Below, piece after piece: positions 27,887-36,493 of a stretch of DNA of 64,000 nt. The translations under genes were made by a program, and so were the position numbers. Origin of the DNA: Bacteroidota bacterium. GTDB lineage: Bacteria > Bacteroidota > Bacteroidia > Bacteroidales > VadinHA17. Under the pieces are notes generated by a model. It was not told the origin of the DNA, made no database searches, and worked only from the letters and a program-made list of their open reading frames with translations. Position 1 is the first letter of the stretch, and each line of letters opens with the position of its first letter. The stretch covers positions 1-64,000 of the forward strand of contig JADFDS010000008.1 of NCBI GenBank assembly GCA_018262715.1, in the 5' to 3' direction.

Positions 27887-28486
27887 CTACTGTCTGTTGA
27901 TGTAATCAAACAGCACCCCCCCTGCCTCATCCAGGTCATAACCGAAGGTGATAAGGCCGCCACGGTCACCGGCCATGACAATGATCCTCTTCTCAAACAC
28001 CTCAGGCTCACTGAAAATGCGAATCATCTCCCGCGCCATCGCCGGCGTGCCATACTCAACGGCCGGATCTGTTGTCGGGACCTTGTTCATCAGCTCTTCC
28101 CACAGTCGCGTCGAGTGAACATGGATGATTGCATTGGTGCCCGGATCAGCCGTGTAGATGGCTGCATGGGTGAGCGACTCCGATGAGGCCTTCAGCGGCC
28201 CGCTGCACATAACCGCGTTGTCGTCTATATTAAATGACGATACTTTTACATAATGCCCGGGCTCAAGCTCGGGGATATCACCGGTGGATGATCCGGTTAT
28301 GATAAATTGAGACGACTTCCCAATGCGTATGCTTATATTCCCGAACCCTACGCCGTTCTCAAATGCACCAACAAGATCAAGATTGAAGAGGATCTCTCTC
28401 CAGTGATTGATGATCTCATACTGCTCGTCAGTGATTACCGGACCCGACTGGCTCCAGTAGCAGTTAAACTTGACAAACCCTTCCAT
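27887..28486 (-). CDS. Class II aldolase/adducin-like protein paired with MtnA
   Basis: A 199-residue single-domain class II aldolase fold. Visible motifs: GFGNISIRI (G-N-x-S, phosphate site), FIITGSSTG, SSES with Glu103 as probable catalytic acid, and IIHVHST with His122 and His124, two zinc ligands. At the position of the third zinc His (normally in a 'NHG' motif) this protein has GDRGG, with Arg175. It lies 5 nt after mtnA on the same strand. That suggests a step after methylthioribose-1-phosphate isomerase, either MtnB-like dehydratase or the aldolase of the DHAP shunt, but the missing His makes the activity uncertain. Confidence 0.8.
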   Translation of the reverse strand: MEGFVKFNCYWSQSGPVITDEQYEIINHWREILFNLDLVGAFENGVGFGNISIRIGKSSQFIITGSSTGDIPELEPGHYVKVSSFNIDDNAVMCSGPLKASSESLTHAAIYTADPGTNAIIHVHSTRLWEELMNKVPTTDPAVEYGTPAMAREMIRIFSEPEVFEKRIIVMAGDRGGLITFGYDLDEAGGVLFDYINRQ

Positions 28487-28491
28487 ATAAC

Positions 28492-29565
28492 CTATGATAC
28501 TGTTTTTAATACCGATTCCTTATCCGCCCTGCAAATTCCGCGGTCTGTAATAAGACCGGTGATAAGACGCGCAGGTGTAACGTCAAACCCATAATTCGAA
28601 ACATTAACACCATCCGGTGCAATTCTTATGCCATCAATGGTACTTACCTCCCCGGCATCACGCTCCTCGATCTCAATCTGTCCGGGACGGTCAACTGACA
28701 GGTCAAATGTTGATACCGGCAGTGCCGAATAAAAAGGTATCCCGTTATCAAATGCCGCAAGAGCCTTGAGATATGTACCGGTTTTGTTGGCCACATCACC
28801 GGACGCCGTCGCCCTGTCGCACCCGACAATCACCATATCAACCATTCCGTTCTGCATCAGGTGCCCGCCGGCATTGTCGGTGATGAGGGTGCACGGTACC
28901 CCGTGATTGAGCAATTCCCATGCCGTGAGACGGCTACCCTGGTTGCGGGGACGTGTCTCATCAACCCATACATGAACCTTTAATCCCCTGTCATGAGCCA
29001 TATACACCGGCGCCAGCGCCGTGCCGTAGTCAACACATGCCAGCCACCCGGCATTGCAGTGCGTCAGGATATTGACGGTTTCTCCACCTTTCATGCTGCT
29101 TGCAGCTTCAATTACCCGTAGCCCGTTCACCCCGATCAGCCTGCTTCTCTCAGCCTCCTCATCACATAGTCCTTCCGCTGCACGGCACAATGCATCAGCA
29201 TCCGGGAAGAATTTCATCACCCCTGTCATGTAATCAACTGCCCATGCAAGGTTCACCGCGGTCGGTCTGGCCGACTTAAGCCGCTGCGCGTCACTGATCA
29301 CTGCATTATAAACATTGCCGGTTTCGTTTTTCTTCCCGCTGCTGTGTTCAAGGAATGAAAGATATACTCCCCATGCTGCCGCAGCCCCAATGAGAGGAGC
29401 CCCCCTCACCGCCATCTCCCGGATAGCATCATAAACATCACTTACACTCCTGAGAGTCATCACCTCAAAGGCAAACGGGAGCCTCCTCTGGTCAATCACA
29501 TGTACTGACCCGCGGTCAGCCTTATCATGCCAGATGCTCCTGTAATACCTTTCCCCAACCTTCAT
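28492..29565 (-). CDS. mtnA: S-methyl-5-thioribose-1-phosphate isomerase
   Basis: 357 residues from the ATG at 29565. It isomerises the aldose 5-methylthioribose-1-phosphate to methylthioribulose-1-phosphate in methionine or 5'-deoxynucleoside salvage. Visible family signatures: MAVRGAPLIGAAAAWG, ILTHCNAGWLACVDYGTAL (active-site Cys), VDETRPRNQGSRLTAWEL and VDMVIVGCDRATASGDVANK (active-site Asp), ending in the typical DVTPARLITGLITDRG. The related eIF2B-alpha subunits lack this Cys/Asp pair, so the isomerase call is firm. Forms an operon with the class II aldolase-like gene. Confidence 0.95.
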   Translation of the reverse strand: MKVGERYYRSIWHDKADRGSVHVIDQRRLPFAFEVMTLRSVSDVYDAIREMAVRGAPLIGAAAAWGVYLSFLEHSSGKKNETGNVYNAVISDAQRLKSARPTAVNLAWAVDYMTGVMKFFPDADALCRAAEGLCDEEAERSRLIGVNGLRVIEAASSMKGGETVNILTHCNAGWLACVDYGTALAPVYMAHDRGLKVHVWVDETRPRNQGSRLTAWELLNHGVPCTLITDNAGGHLMQNGMVDMVIVGCDRATASGDVANKTGTYLKALAAFDNGIPFYSALPVSTFDLSVDRPGQIEIEERDAGEVSTIDGIRIAPDGVNVSNYGFDVTPARLITGLITDRGICRADKESVLKTVS

Positions 29566-29706
29566 CAACTACTCTTCCCTCACAAATTAATCATCAAAAT
29601 TACTAATAATTACACTTATTCTGATTATATAAACAGTTACTTAATTCAATCACAACCATTTTCGAATATCCGACCCGTTTGTTCCATCACGTTAGAATTA
29701 ATTGAT

Positions 29707-29714
29707 TATCTTTG
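29707..29714 (+). promoter_or_regulatory. Bacteroidota -7 element (TATCTTTG)
   Basis: TATCTTTG matches the TAnnTTTG consensus exactly and lies 16 nt before the TetR start. A TTTG at 29678-29681 is the nearest -33-like match, but its spacing (25 nt) is longer than usual. Confidence 0.55.
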
Positions 29715-29730
29715 CATAAGAGTAAAACCT

Positions 29731-30315
29731 ATGGTAGATAAAGAGGAATACAGGGCACGGATCATCCGGACAGCTAGCAGGATTTTCAGTCATTACGGCT
29801 TCAGGAAGACGACGATGGATGAAATTTCCCGGGCGCTGAAAAAGGGAAAGAGTTCAATTTATTATTATTTCCCGGGCAAGGAGGAGATCTTTGAGGCGGT
29901 GGTGCTTTATGAAGCAAACCAGCTGCGCAGGAGGCTGACAGCTGCAATCAAGGAGGTGGACTCGCCGCCGGACAAGCTGCGTAACTATATATATGTGAGG
30001 ATGAGGGAGTTTGCAAAGTTGTCAAACTACTACAATGCCGTCTTTGACAAGAACCTCGATCACTACGAGTTCATCGAAAAGATCAGGGCACGATATGACC
30101 GGGAGGAGCTGGCAATCATCCGCCTGCTAGTGTATGTAGGAAACAACAGGGGTACATTTGCCGTGGAGGACAGTGAGTATACCGCCATGGCGATACAGAC
30201 AATGCTCAAGGGGATGGAGGTTCCGCTATTCTGGCGCAGGCGCGAAACTGACATCAATTATCGCCTCGAGGCGATACTGACCCTCATCTTTAACGGTATA
30301 ATGAAGAAACAGTAA
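29731..30315 (+). CDS. TetR family transcriptional regulator
   Basis: 194 residues from the ATG at 29731 (MVDKEEYRARIIRTASRIF), chosen over longer in-frame starts because the -7 element lies just upstream and the TetR fold begins here. The N-terminal HTH reads FSHYGFRKTTMDEISRALKKGKSSIYYYFPGKEEIF, a textbook TetR DNA-binding domain. The ~130-residue C-terminal domain (ligand and dimerisation) has no recognisable ligand. It is divergent from the mtnA operon and may control it or itself. Confidence 0.92.
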   Translation: MVDKEEYRARIIRTASRIFSHYGFRKTTMDEISRALKKGKSSIYYYFPGKEEIFEAVVLYEANQLRRRLTAAIKEVDSPPDKLRNYIYVRMREFAKLSNYYNAVFDKNLDHYEFIEKIRARYDREELAIIRLLVYVGNNRGTFAVEDSEYTAMAIQTMLKGMEVPLFWRRRETDINYRLEAILTLIFNGIMKKQ

Positions 30316-30418
30316 TAACGGAGGGCTTACCGCGATGCGGGATCGGTCGCTCATCATTTTTTCCCGGCCACAGGATTTTCCGGCCGCAGGCTTTTTCCGC
30401 CGCAGGCGATGATATCAG

Positions 30419-31261
30419 CTACTTTTTAGGTACCCCTTTCTTCGGTGACCACTGTTCGGTCACCGGCACCGGTTCCGGCTTGCGGGTGAATACCCAGACG
30501 AGCAGCGCAATGCCTGCCAGCACCAACGGGATACTCAGCCACTGGCCCATGTTCAGCTTCATCCCGGCCTCGAACCCCACCTGGTCTTCCTTTATATATT
30601 CTACGAGGAACCTGAATCCGAAGACAAAAATCAGGAACAGACCGAACAGCAGTCCGGGCTTCTGTTTCCCGAGGTTCTTCCAGTAGATGCGCATCAGTAC
30701 TCCGAAGGTGATGAGGTATGCCAGCGCCTCATATATCTGTGTGGGGTGCTTTGGCGCCGTTTCTCCGTTCCGAAGGAATACGAACCCCCATGGCAGAGTT
30801 GTCTCAACTCCGTAAATTTCCGAATTCATCAGGTTCCCCAGGCGTATCATTGTCCCGGCCAGTGCCACCACGATTACCACCCTGTCAATGATCCACAGGT
30901 ACGGCTTTTTCTCCTTCCTTACGAATAGCCACAGTGCCAGAAGTATGCCTATGGCCGCCCCGTGGCTTGCCAGTCCGCCGTGCCATACCTTCAGAATCTC
31001 CAGGGGCCTGGCCAGATAGTACTCGGGTTCATAGAAAAAGCAGTGTCCCAGCCTGGCGCCTACAATCGTGCCAATGGCCATGTAAACGGTCAGCCTGTCG
31101 AGGGTTGCGTCTGTCAGCCCTTCGTTCCTGAATATCTTCCTCATGATATAGTACCCGAAGACGAACCCTGATGCAAAGAGCAGACCATACCATCTTACTG
31201 CAAAGTTGCCTATCCGGAAGATCTCCGGATTAACATTCCACGGAATTATCTGAAGTTCCAT
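30419..31261 (-). CDS. lgt: Prolipoprotein diacylglyceryl transferase
   Basis: 280 residues, about seven TM helices. It transfers diacylglycerol from phosphatidylglycerol to the lipobox Cys of prolipoproteins, the first step of lipoprotein maturation. Signatures: FAVRWYGLLFASGF, GTIVGARLGHCFFYEP, HGGLASHGAAIG with the essential His, IRLGNLMNSEIYG and HPTQIYEALAYL. The adjacent divergent gene encodes a lipoprotein, and many others occur in the window. Confidence 0.96.
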   Translation of the reverse strand: MELQIIPWNVNPEIFRIGNFAVRWYGLLFASGFVFGYYIMRKIFRNEGLTDATLDRLTVYMAIGTIVGARLGHCFFYEPEYYLARPLEILKVWHGGLASHGAAIGILLALWLFVRKEKKPYLWIIDRVVIVVALAGTMIRLGNLMNSEIYGVETTLPWGFVFLRNGETAPKHPTQIYEALAYLITFGVLMRIYWKNLGKQKPGLLFGLFLIFVFGFRFLVEYIKEDQVGFEAGMKLNMGQWLSIPLVLAGIALLVWVFTRKPEPVPVTEQWSPKKGVPKK

Positions 31262-31374
31262 ACTGCTGATGTTTGGATTACAAATTTATGCAAAAAAGGA
31301 ACAGTTGCCCTATTTCACTGTAAAAGGCATGTCCGAGCCCCTTCGCCACACATATCATGTAACAAAATTTGATG

Positions 31375-31382
31375 TAAGTTTG
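31375..31382 (+). promoter_or_regulatory. Bacteroidota -7 element (TAAGTTTG)
   Basis: An exact TAnnTTTG match 4-11 nt before GTG codons at 31386 and 31389. If used, it would make upstream ATG starts of the lipoprotein gene untranslatable. No clear -33 element was seen. Confidence 0.4.
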
Positions 31383-31385
31383 CAG

Positions 31386-33191
31386 GTGGTGGATCGCGGA
31401 AGATATATAACAGGCAGCCTTGGACTGACAGTCCTGGCCACGCTTTTTGTGCTTTCGTGTGCAAAGATCAGCGCTCCCACGGGAGGGCCGAAGGATCTGG
31501 ATCCTCCTGTGATACTGAAAAGCATTCCGGAGAACGGCTCCGTTCTGTTCACCGGCAAGTCATTCACCGTCATCTTTGATGAATATGTCGTCCTTGACCG
31601 CATAACGGAAAAATTCATGGTGTCACCTCCGCTGGCTACAAAACCCGACGTGAAACTAAGGGGAAAGAGCCTTGTTGTCAACTGGGAGGATGACCTGGCA
31701 GACAGCACCACCTACACTTTTTATTTCCAGGATGCCATCCGTGACAATAACGAAAACAACCCGATCAACAATTACCAGTATGTTTTTTCGACCGGACCGG
31801 TTCTCGACTCACTCTCGCTGACCGGCAACGTGTTCAATGCCTCTGATCTGGAGATAGTTGAAGATGTGACAGTTATCATGTACTCCAACCTGTCAGATAC
31901 TGCGCCCCGCACCATCCTTCCGGCATATATATCCAGGCCGGATCCGTCGGGCGGGTTCATGATAAGCAACATCAGGCCCGGAAACTACAGGCTCTTCGCC
32001 CTGAAGGACCTTAACGGCAATACCAGGTACGATCTTGCTGATGAGATATTTGCCTTCGGCGACTCTGTCATCGTCATCACCCCTGACAACTACTTCGGCC
32101 TTGTGCCCGACACTGTCACATACAGGCCCGCAAATGCCACCGAGACCACCAAACCCGATAAGTTCGTTTACGGGCTTCACAGGCTCTATGCCTTTCAGGA
32201 TCCGCCGAAGCAGCAATACCTGACATTCACCGAGAGGAAGAGCTCATGGGGTATCAGCTTCGGAATGGCATTGCCGTCTGACAGCGGACAGGTGTCGGTA
32301 ACCCTGCCCGAAGCTGACAGTTCATCATGGTACATGGAGCACAACGTGGCACGTGATACCTTCTTGATATGGGTGACCAATCCCGATGTGTACAGCCGTG
32401 ATCTGGTGGATGCCATTCTCACCTATCCGTTTACTGACAGCACCGGTGCGATTATCGCGAAAACCGACACCATCAGTTTCAGATATATGAAGCCTGCCGC
32501 CCCGAGGGGAGGCGCCGGAAGGACGCCGGGACTGAGCATCACCACCAATATTTCCGGAAAGATCAGACCGGGCACAGTGCCGTTGTTCAGATCAGCCACA
32601 CCGCTTGCAGATCCTGATACATCGCTCATAAGGCTGACCCGGACGGTTGACTCGGTTCAGGTTGTGCTTCCTTACGAGTTTGTAAGAGATACGGTCTCGT
32701 CCCGCCTCCTGTTCCTGAAGGCGCAGCTCGAGCCGGGAGCGACCTACTCGCTGCTGTGCAGGAAGGGAGCTTTCAGCGATATCTTCGGAGTGGCCAGTGA
32801 CTCTGCGATGTACCGAATCTCTGTAGCTACTGAAGAGGATTACGGAAGCCTCAGGATTAAGATTGCCGGCTATGAGGGAAGGGTGATAATTCAGCTGACC
32901 GCGGATGCTAAGGACAAGGTGATACGTGAAGAGTCACTTACCAGCCCCGGAGAGGTCTCGTTCCCGCTTCTTGAAAAAGGGAAGTACAGGCTGAAGGCGA
33001 TCTACGATCTTGATTCGGACGGGAAATGGACCACCGGGGACTTTAATGCCGGAAGGCTGCCCGAACCGGTCACATATTACCCGGCTGAGCTGGAAGTCAA
33101 GATTAACTGGGCCCTGGTGCAGGACTGGGATATCGGAGAGATGTATGTCAAGGATGTTTCGCTGCGGAATAAGCCCGCAACAAGGAGGTAA
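31386..33191 (+). CDS. Lipoprotein with N-terminal Ig-like (Big_5) domain
   Basis: About 601 residues from a GTG at 31386. Alternatives are ATG 31329 and ATG 31269, but the latter would leave only 7 nt to the divergent lgt start. From 31386 the product has an ideal lipoprotein signal (LGLTVLATLFVLSCA, lipobox Cys ~26) followed by KISAPTGGPKDLDPPVILKSIPENG and FTVIFDEYV, the Big_5-type Ig domain of many Bacteroidota lipoproteins. The rest is beta-rich, with a carboxypeptidase-like segment (GNYRLFALKDLNGNTRYDL, GKYRLKAIYDLDSDGKWTTG). Probably attached to the outer membrane. Function unknown. It ends 4 nt before the GH125 gene. Confidence 0.8.
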   Translation: MVDRGRYITGSLGLTVLATLFVLSCAKISAPTGGPKDLDPPVILKSIPENGSVLFTGKSFTVIFDEYVVLDRITEKFMVSPPLATKPDVKLRGKSLVVNWEDDLADSTTYTFYFQDAIRDNNENNPINNYQYVFSTGPVLDSLSLTGNVFNASDLEIVEDVTVIMYSNLSDTAPRTILPAYISRPDPSGGFMISNIRPGNYRLFALKDLNGNTRYDLADEIFAFGDSVIVITPDNYFGLVPDTVTYRPANATETTKPDKFVYGLHRLYAFQDPPKQQYLTFTERKSSWGISFGMALPSDSGQVSVTLPEADSSSWYMEHNVARDTFLIWVTNPDVYSRDLVDAILTYPFTDSTGAIIAKTDTISFRYMKPAAPRGGAGRTPGLSITTNISGKIRPGTVPLFRSATPLADPDTSLIRLTRTVDSVQVVLPYEFVRDTVSSRLLFLKAQLEPGATYSLLCRKGAFSDIFGVASDSAMYRISVATEEDYGSLRIKIAGYEGRVIIQLTADAKDKVIREESLTSPGEVSFPLLEKGKYRLKAIYDLDSDGKWTTGDFNAGRLPEPVTYYPAELEVKINWALVQDWDIGEMYVKDVSLRNKPATRR

Positions 33192-33195
33192 ACAG

Positions 33196-34626
33196 ATGTC
33201 GACACGCAGGAAGTTTATCAGGAACAGCATGGTGGCAGGGGCGGCGTTCTCTGCCGGGATACCTTCATTTGTCTCAGCCAGTAACCGGAAGAGGCCTTCG
33301 GTAAGACCCGCTGCCAGGGTGCGAAAATTCCGCAGCAAGGCTGTAGAGGAGACTATCAAAGAGATTGAGTCATTCCTGGGGTCTGACAATGAGCTGGCAT
33401 GGCTCTTCTCGAACTGTTTTCCCAACACCCTTGACACCACTGTCAACTTTTCCGAAAAGGAAGGCAGGCCAGATACCTTTGTCATCACCGGTGATATCAA
33501 TGCGATGTGGCTGCGTGACTCCTCGGCCCAGGTGTGGCCCTATGTGTCACTTGCCCCGGGTGACCCGCAGCTGAAGGATCTCATTGCCGGTGTGATCAAC
33601 AGGCAGGTTAAGTGCATTCATATTGATCCTTATGCCAATGCCTTCAACGATGGTCCTGGCCAGAGCGAATGGATGAATGACCTGACCGACATGAAACCGG
33701 AGCTGCATGAGCGCAAGTGGGAGATTGACTCACTCTGTTATTCTGTCAGGCTGGCTCACGGGTACTGGAAAGCCACCGGAGACACCTCTGTTTTTGATTC
33801 CTCGTGGTCATCGGCGATGAGGCTGATCATCAAAACATTCCGCGAACAGCAGCGCAAGGACAATCCGGGTCCCTACAAGTTCCAGAGGGTTACAGGCTGG
33901 CAGACCGATACTGTTGCCGGAGCCGGTTATGGCAATCCGGTCAATCCGGTGGGCCTGATCGTCTCAATCTTCAGGCCGTCAGATGATGCAACCATATGGC
34001 CTTTCCTGGTTCCTTCAAACTATTTCGCGGTGAGCGCACTGCGCCAGATTGGCGAGATTGCCGCCGATATCACCCGTGATGAGACTCTCCTGGTTGATGC
34101 CACCGCGCTGGCCGATGAGGTAGATGCCGCACTTGCGAAATATGCCCGTGCCGCTCACCCGGAGCACGGAGAGATCATCCCCTACGAGACTGACGGGTAT
34201 TTCAACTACAATTTCATGGATGATGCCAATGTTCCCAGCCTGCTCAGCATGCCATACCTTGGAACCATTGACCGGAGTGATCCGCTTTACCTGCGCACCC
34301 GCAAGTTTGTGCTGAGCAAAAGCAACCCGTACTATTTTTCAGGCATCAGCGGGCATGGTGTGGGGAGTCCGCATACCGGCCTTGACCGCATCTGGCCCAT
34401 TGCCATCATCATGAAGGCGCTGACAGCCTCGAACAATTATGATATCATCACATCGCTCAGGATGCTTAAAAATACCCATGCCGCAACGGGCTTCATGCAT
34501 GAGTCGTTCATGAAGGACGATTCCTCGAAGTTCACACGCAAATGGTTTGCATGGGCCAACACCCTGTTCGGGGAACTGGTTTTGCATACTTACAGGACAC
34601 AGCCTGAGCTGCTTAAGGAAGTATAA
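33196..34626 (+). CDS. GH125 exo-alpha-1,6-mannosidase
   Basis: 476 residues from the ATG at 33196, preceded by a perfect AGGAGG (33183-33188). The twin-Arg signal (STRRKFIRNSMVAGAAFSAG) suggests Tat export. The catalytic (alpha/alpha)6 domain has the family motifs TGDINAMWLRDSSAQVWPYV, NDLTDMKPELHERKWEIDSL, NYNFMDDANVPSLLSMPYLG, ISGHGVGSPHTGLDRIWPIA and MHESFMKDDSSKFTRKWFAW. GH125 enzymes are metal-independent and remove alpha-1,6-linked mannose from high-mannose N-glycans. It lies 4 nt after the lipoprotein and 12 nt before a ROK kinase, so all three are probably co-transcribed. Confidence 0.94.
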   Translation: MSTRRKFIRNSMVAGAAFSAGIPSFVSASNRKRPSVRPAARVRKFRSKAVEETIKEIESFLGSDNELAWLFSNCFPNTLDTTVNFSEKEGRPDTFVITGDINAMWLRDSSAQVWPYVSLAPGDPQLKDLIAGVINRQVKCIHIDPYANAFNDGPGQSEWMNDLTDMKPELHERKWEIDSLCYSVRLAHGYWKATGDTSVFDSSWSSAMRLIIKTFREQQRKDNPGPYKFQRVTGWQTDTVAGAGYGNPVNPVGLIVSIFRPSDDATIWPFLVPSNYFAVSALRQIGEIAADITRDETLLVDATALADEVDAALAKYARAAHPEHGEIIPYETDGYFNYNFMDDANVPSLLSMPYLGTIDRSDPLYLRTRKFVLSKSNPYYFSGISGHGVGSPHTGLDRIWPIAIIMKALTASNNYDIITSLRMLKNTHAATGFMHESFMKDDSSKFTRKWFAWANTLFGELVLHTYRTQPELLKEV

Positions 34627-34638
34627 AATCCATAACAT

Positions 34639-35592
34639 ATGAAAGAAGTAGTTGCCGGAGTTGACATTGGCGGAACAAACACCATGATTGGTTTTGTTGA
34701 TGCTGATGGTGTCATTCATGCCGAGGGGAGGCTCTCGACGCCCGATTATGCCTTTGCAGATGATTTTGTCATTGCGCTTGACGCGAAGCTGAAGGAGATG
34801 GTGGCTGAGAACAGCGGACTGAAGCTGATCGGCATAGGTATCGGCGCACCGAATGCCAACTTCAACAAGGGGACGATTGAGCTGGCGCCCAACCTGCGTT
34901 GGAAGGGGATCATCCCGCTTGTCAGGATAACCGAGAAGCTCACCGGCCTCAAGACCCGCATCACCAATGACGCCAATGCGGCAGCTCTTGGAGAGATGAT
35001 CTTTGGCGCCGCGAAGGGTGTGAAGGACTTCATCATCCTGACCCTGGGCACGGGCCTCGGCAGCGGCATCGTTGTTGACGGCGAGGTGGTGTACGGACAT
35101 ACCGGTTTTGCCGGTGAGCTGGGTCATATGACCGTGGTTGAGGGAGGCCGGGTGTGCGGATGCGGGCGCCGCGGCTGTCTTGAGACGTATGCATCAGCCA
35201 CAGGGCTGGTCCGTACAGTTTTATCACTGCTCAGCGACCGCCGTGATGAGAGCCTGCTGCGGGAACTCAGGGGCAGTGAGATCACCTCACGGCGGATCGC
35301 TGAAGCCGCGGCGGCCGGCGATATCATCGCTCAGGAAGCTCTTGACCAGACCGCCCGGATGATCGCACTCGGGATAGCCAACTCAATTATCTTCTCGAGC
35401 CCGGAGGTCATTTACCTGTTCGGCGGACTGGCAAAGGCAGGCGACGCCCTCTTCGTGCCGGTGCGGAAGTATGCTGACGAGCTGGTGCAGCCCGTCTTCC
35501 GCGGCACCTTCAGAGTGGAACCCTCAGGGTTACCCGAGGCGCAGGCGGCAATACTCGGTGCATCGGCCCTGATATGGAAAGAAGCGAGATAG
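34639..35592 (+). CDS. ROK family sugar kinase
   Basis: 317 residues. The N-terminal phosphate loop is VAGVDIGGTNTMIGFVD; catalytic Asp in RITNDANAAALGEM; ATP-side loop LGTGLGSGIVVDG; and zinc motif GHMTVVEGGRVCGCGRRGCLE, with the CxCGxxGCxE pattern of ROK kinases. These phosphorylate glucose, mannose, N-acetylglucosamine or N-acetylmannosamine. The surrounding PIG-L and SIS genes favour GlcNAc or glucosamine, and the neighbouring mannosidase allows mannose; the sequence alone does not decide. A close paralogue lies at 39597, five genes downstream. Confidence 0.92.
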   Translation: MKEVVAGVDIGGTNTMIGFVDADGVIHAEGRLSTPDYAFADDFVIALDAKLKEMVAENSGLKLIGIGIGAPNANFNKGTIELAPNLRWKGIIPLVRITEKLTGLKTRITNDANAAALGEMIFGAAKGVKDFIILTLGTGLGSGIVVDGEVVYGHTGFAGELGHMTVVEGGRVCGCGRRGCLETYASATGLVRTVLSLLSDRRDESLLRELRGSEITSRRIAEAAAAGDIIAQEALDQTARMIALGIANSIIFSSPEVIYLFGGLAKAGDALFVPVRKYADELVQPVFRGTFRVEPSGLPEAQAAILGASALIWKEAR

Positions 35593-35611
35593 AAGCAGTC
35601 GGCAGCAGATA

Positions 35612-35640
35612 CTGCGACTTGCGATTTGCGACGTTCGATT
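35612..35640. repeat. Short copy of the GCGATTT intergenic repeat
   Basis: Degenerate heptads (GCGACTT GCGATTT GCGACGT) in the 183-nt gap between the ROK and CBM9-like genes. Nothing else was seen in this gap. Confidence 0.6.
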
Positions 35641-35775
35641 TTAACCGCAGACCGCGCAACATTGCATATTTTTGGTTATGAATTACATTCAGATACCGCA
35701 TAACTGTCACAGCATCGAAACCTCACACCACCTTCTTCCCGAACAAACCTATGTCACACATAACAATAGCTAGAA

Positions 35776-36429
35776 ATGCGTATCATTGAGGTCAGAAGGC
35801 TGAAGACAGACAGGGAAATACCACCAATGGCAGAGGTGTCTGCCCGTCTCGACGAACTGGGCGAAGGCCACAGGATAGGAACAGTGAACTGGCAGAGCCA
35901 TACATACAAACCTGAAGTGAGATTCAATATCGCCTGGGGCGAAAAGGAAATCTACATCAAGTACTATGTCCGCGAGGCACATGTCAAAGCCGAAAAGGGC
36001 ACCACCAACGAGATGGTATGCGAGGACTCATGTGTAGAATTCTTCGTCTCACCGGAAGATGACGGCATCTATTACAACTTCGAGTTCAATCCCATCGGTA
36101 CCACGCTGATGGGCTCGGGTCACGGCCGCCATGACAGCGCACGCACAGATCCGGCCATTGTCAACAACATCCGCCGACTCACCACCATGGGCAGCGAACC
36201 GTTCCCGGAGATTAGCGGAGACATCAGCTGGTCAATCACCGTGGCCATCCCCCTTGGAACTTTCTTCAGGCATAGTGTCGGCAGCCTGGCAGGCAAAAGT
36301 TTCAGGGCAAACTTCTACAAGTGCGGCGACAAGCTGACCACCCCGCACTTCGTCACATGGAACCCGGTTGGCACGGAAAAACCTGATTACCACAGGCCGG
36401 AATTCTTCGGAATTCTGAAGTTTATATAA
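35776..36429 (+). CDS. CBM9-like carbohydrate-binding protein
   Basis: 217 residues, one beta-sandwich domain of the CBM9-like family: WQSHTYKPEVRFNIAWGEKEIYIKYYVRE, EDSCVEFFVSPEDDGIYYNFEFN and FRANFYKCGDKLTTPHFVTWNPV are typical. There is no signal peptide, so it appears cytoplasmic; such stand-alone proteins are common in Bacteroidota glycan loci, but their role is not established. It lies within the ROK-PFK-PIG-L-SIS run, 64 nt before PFK, suggesting it handles the same sugar. Confidence 0.82.
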   Translation: MRIIEVRRLKTDREIPPMAEVSARLDELGEGHRIGTVNWQSHTYKPEVRFNIAWGEKEIYIKYYVREAHVKAEKGTTNEMVCEDSCVEFFVSPEDDGIYYNFEFNPIGTTLMGSGHGRHDSARTDPAIVNNIRRLTTMGSEPFPEISGDISWSITVAIPLGTFFRHSVGSLAGKSFRANFYKCGDKLTTPHFVTWNPVGTEKPDYHRPEFFGILKFI

Positions 36430-36493
36430 CCATTTCAGTGTCTTCTTCTGCAAGTGAACTGAATTCAAACAAACCACACCATAAAACCTGATT

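Noticed and set aside
33010..33195. Upstream start of the GH125 gene inside the lipoprotein gene
   Set aside because: The added 62 residues are antisense-like in composition; a strong AGGAGG precedes the ATG at 33196.
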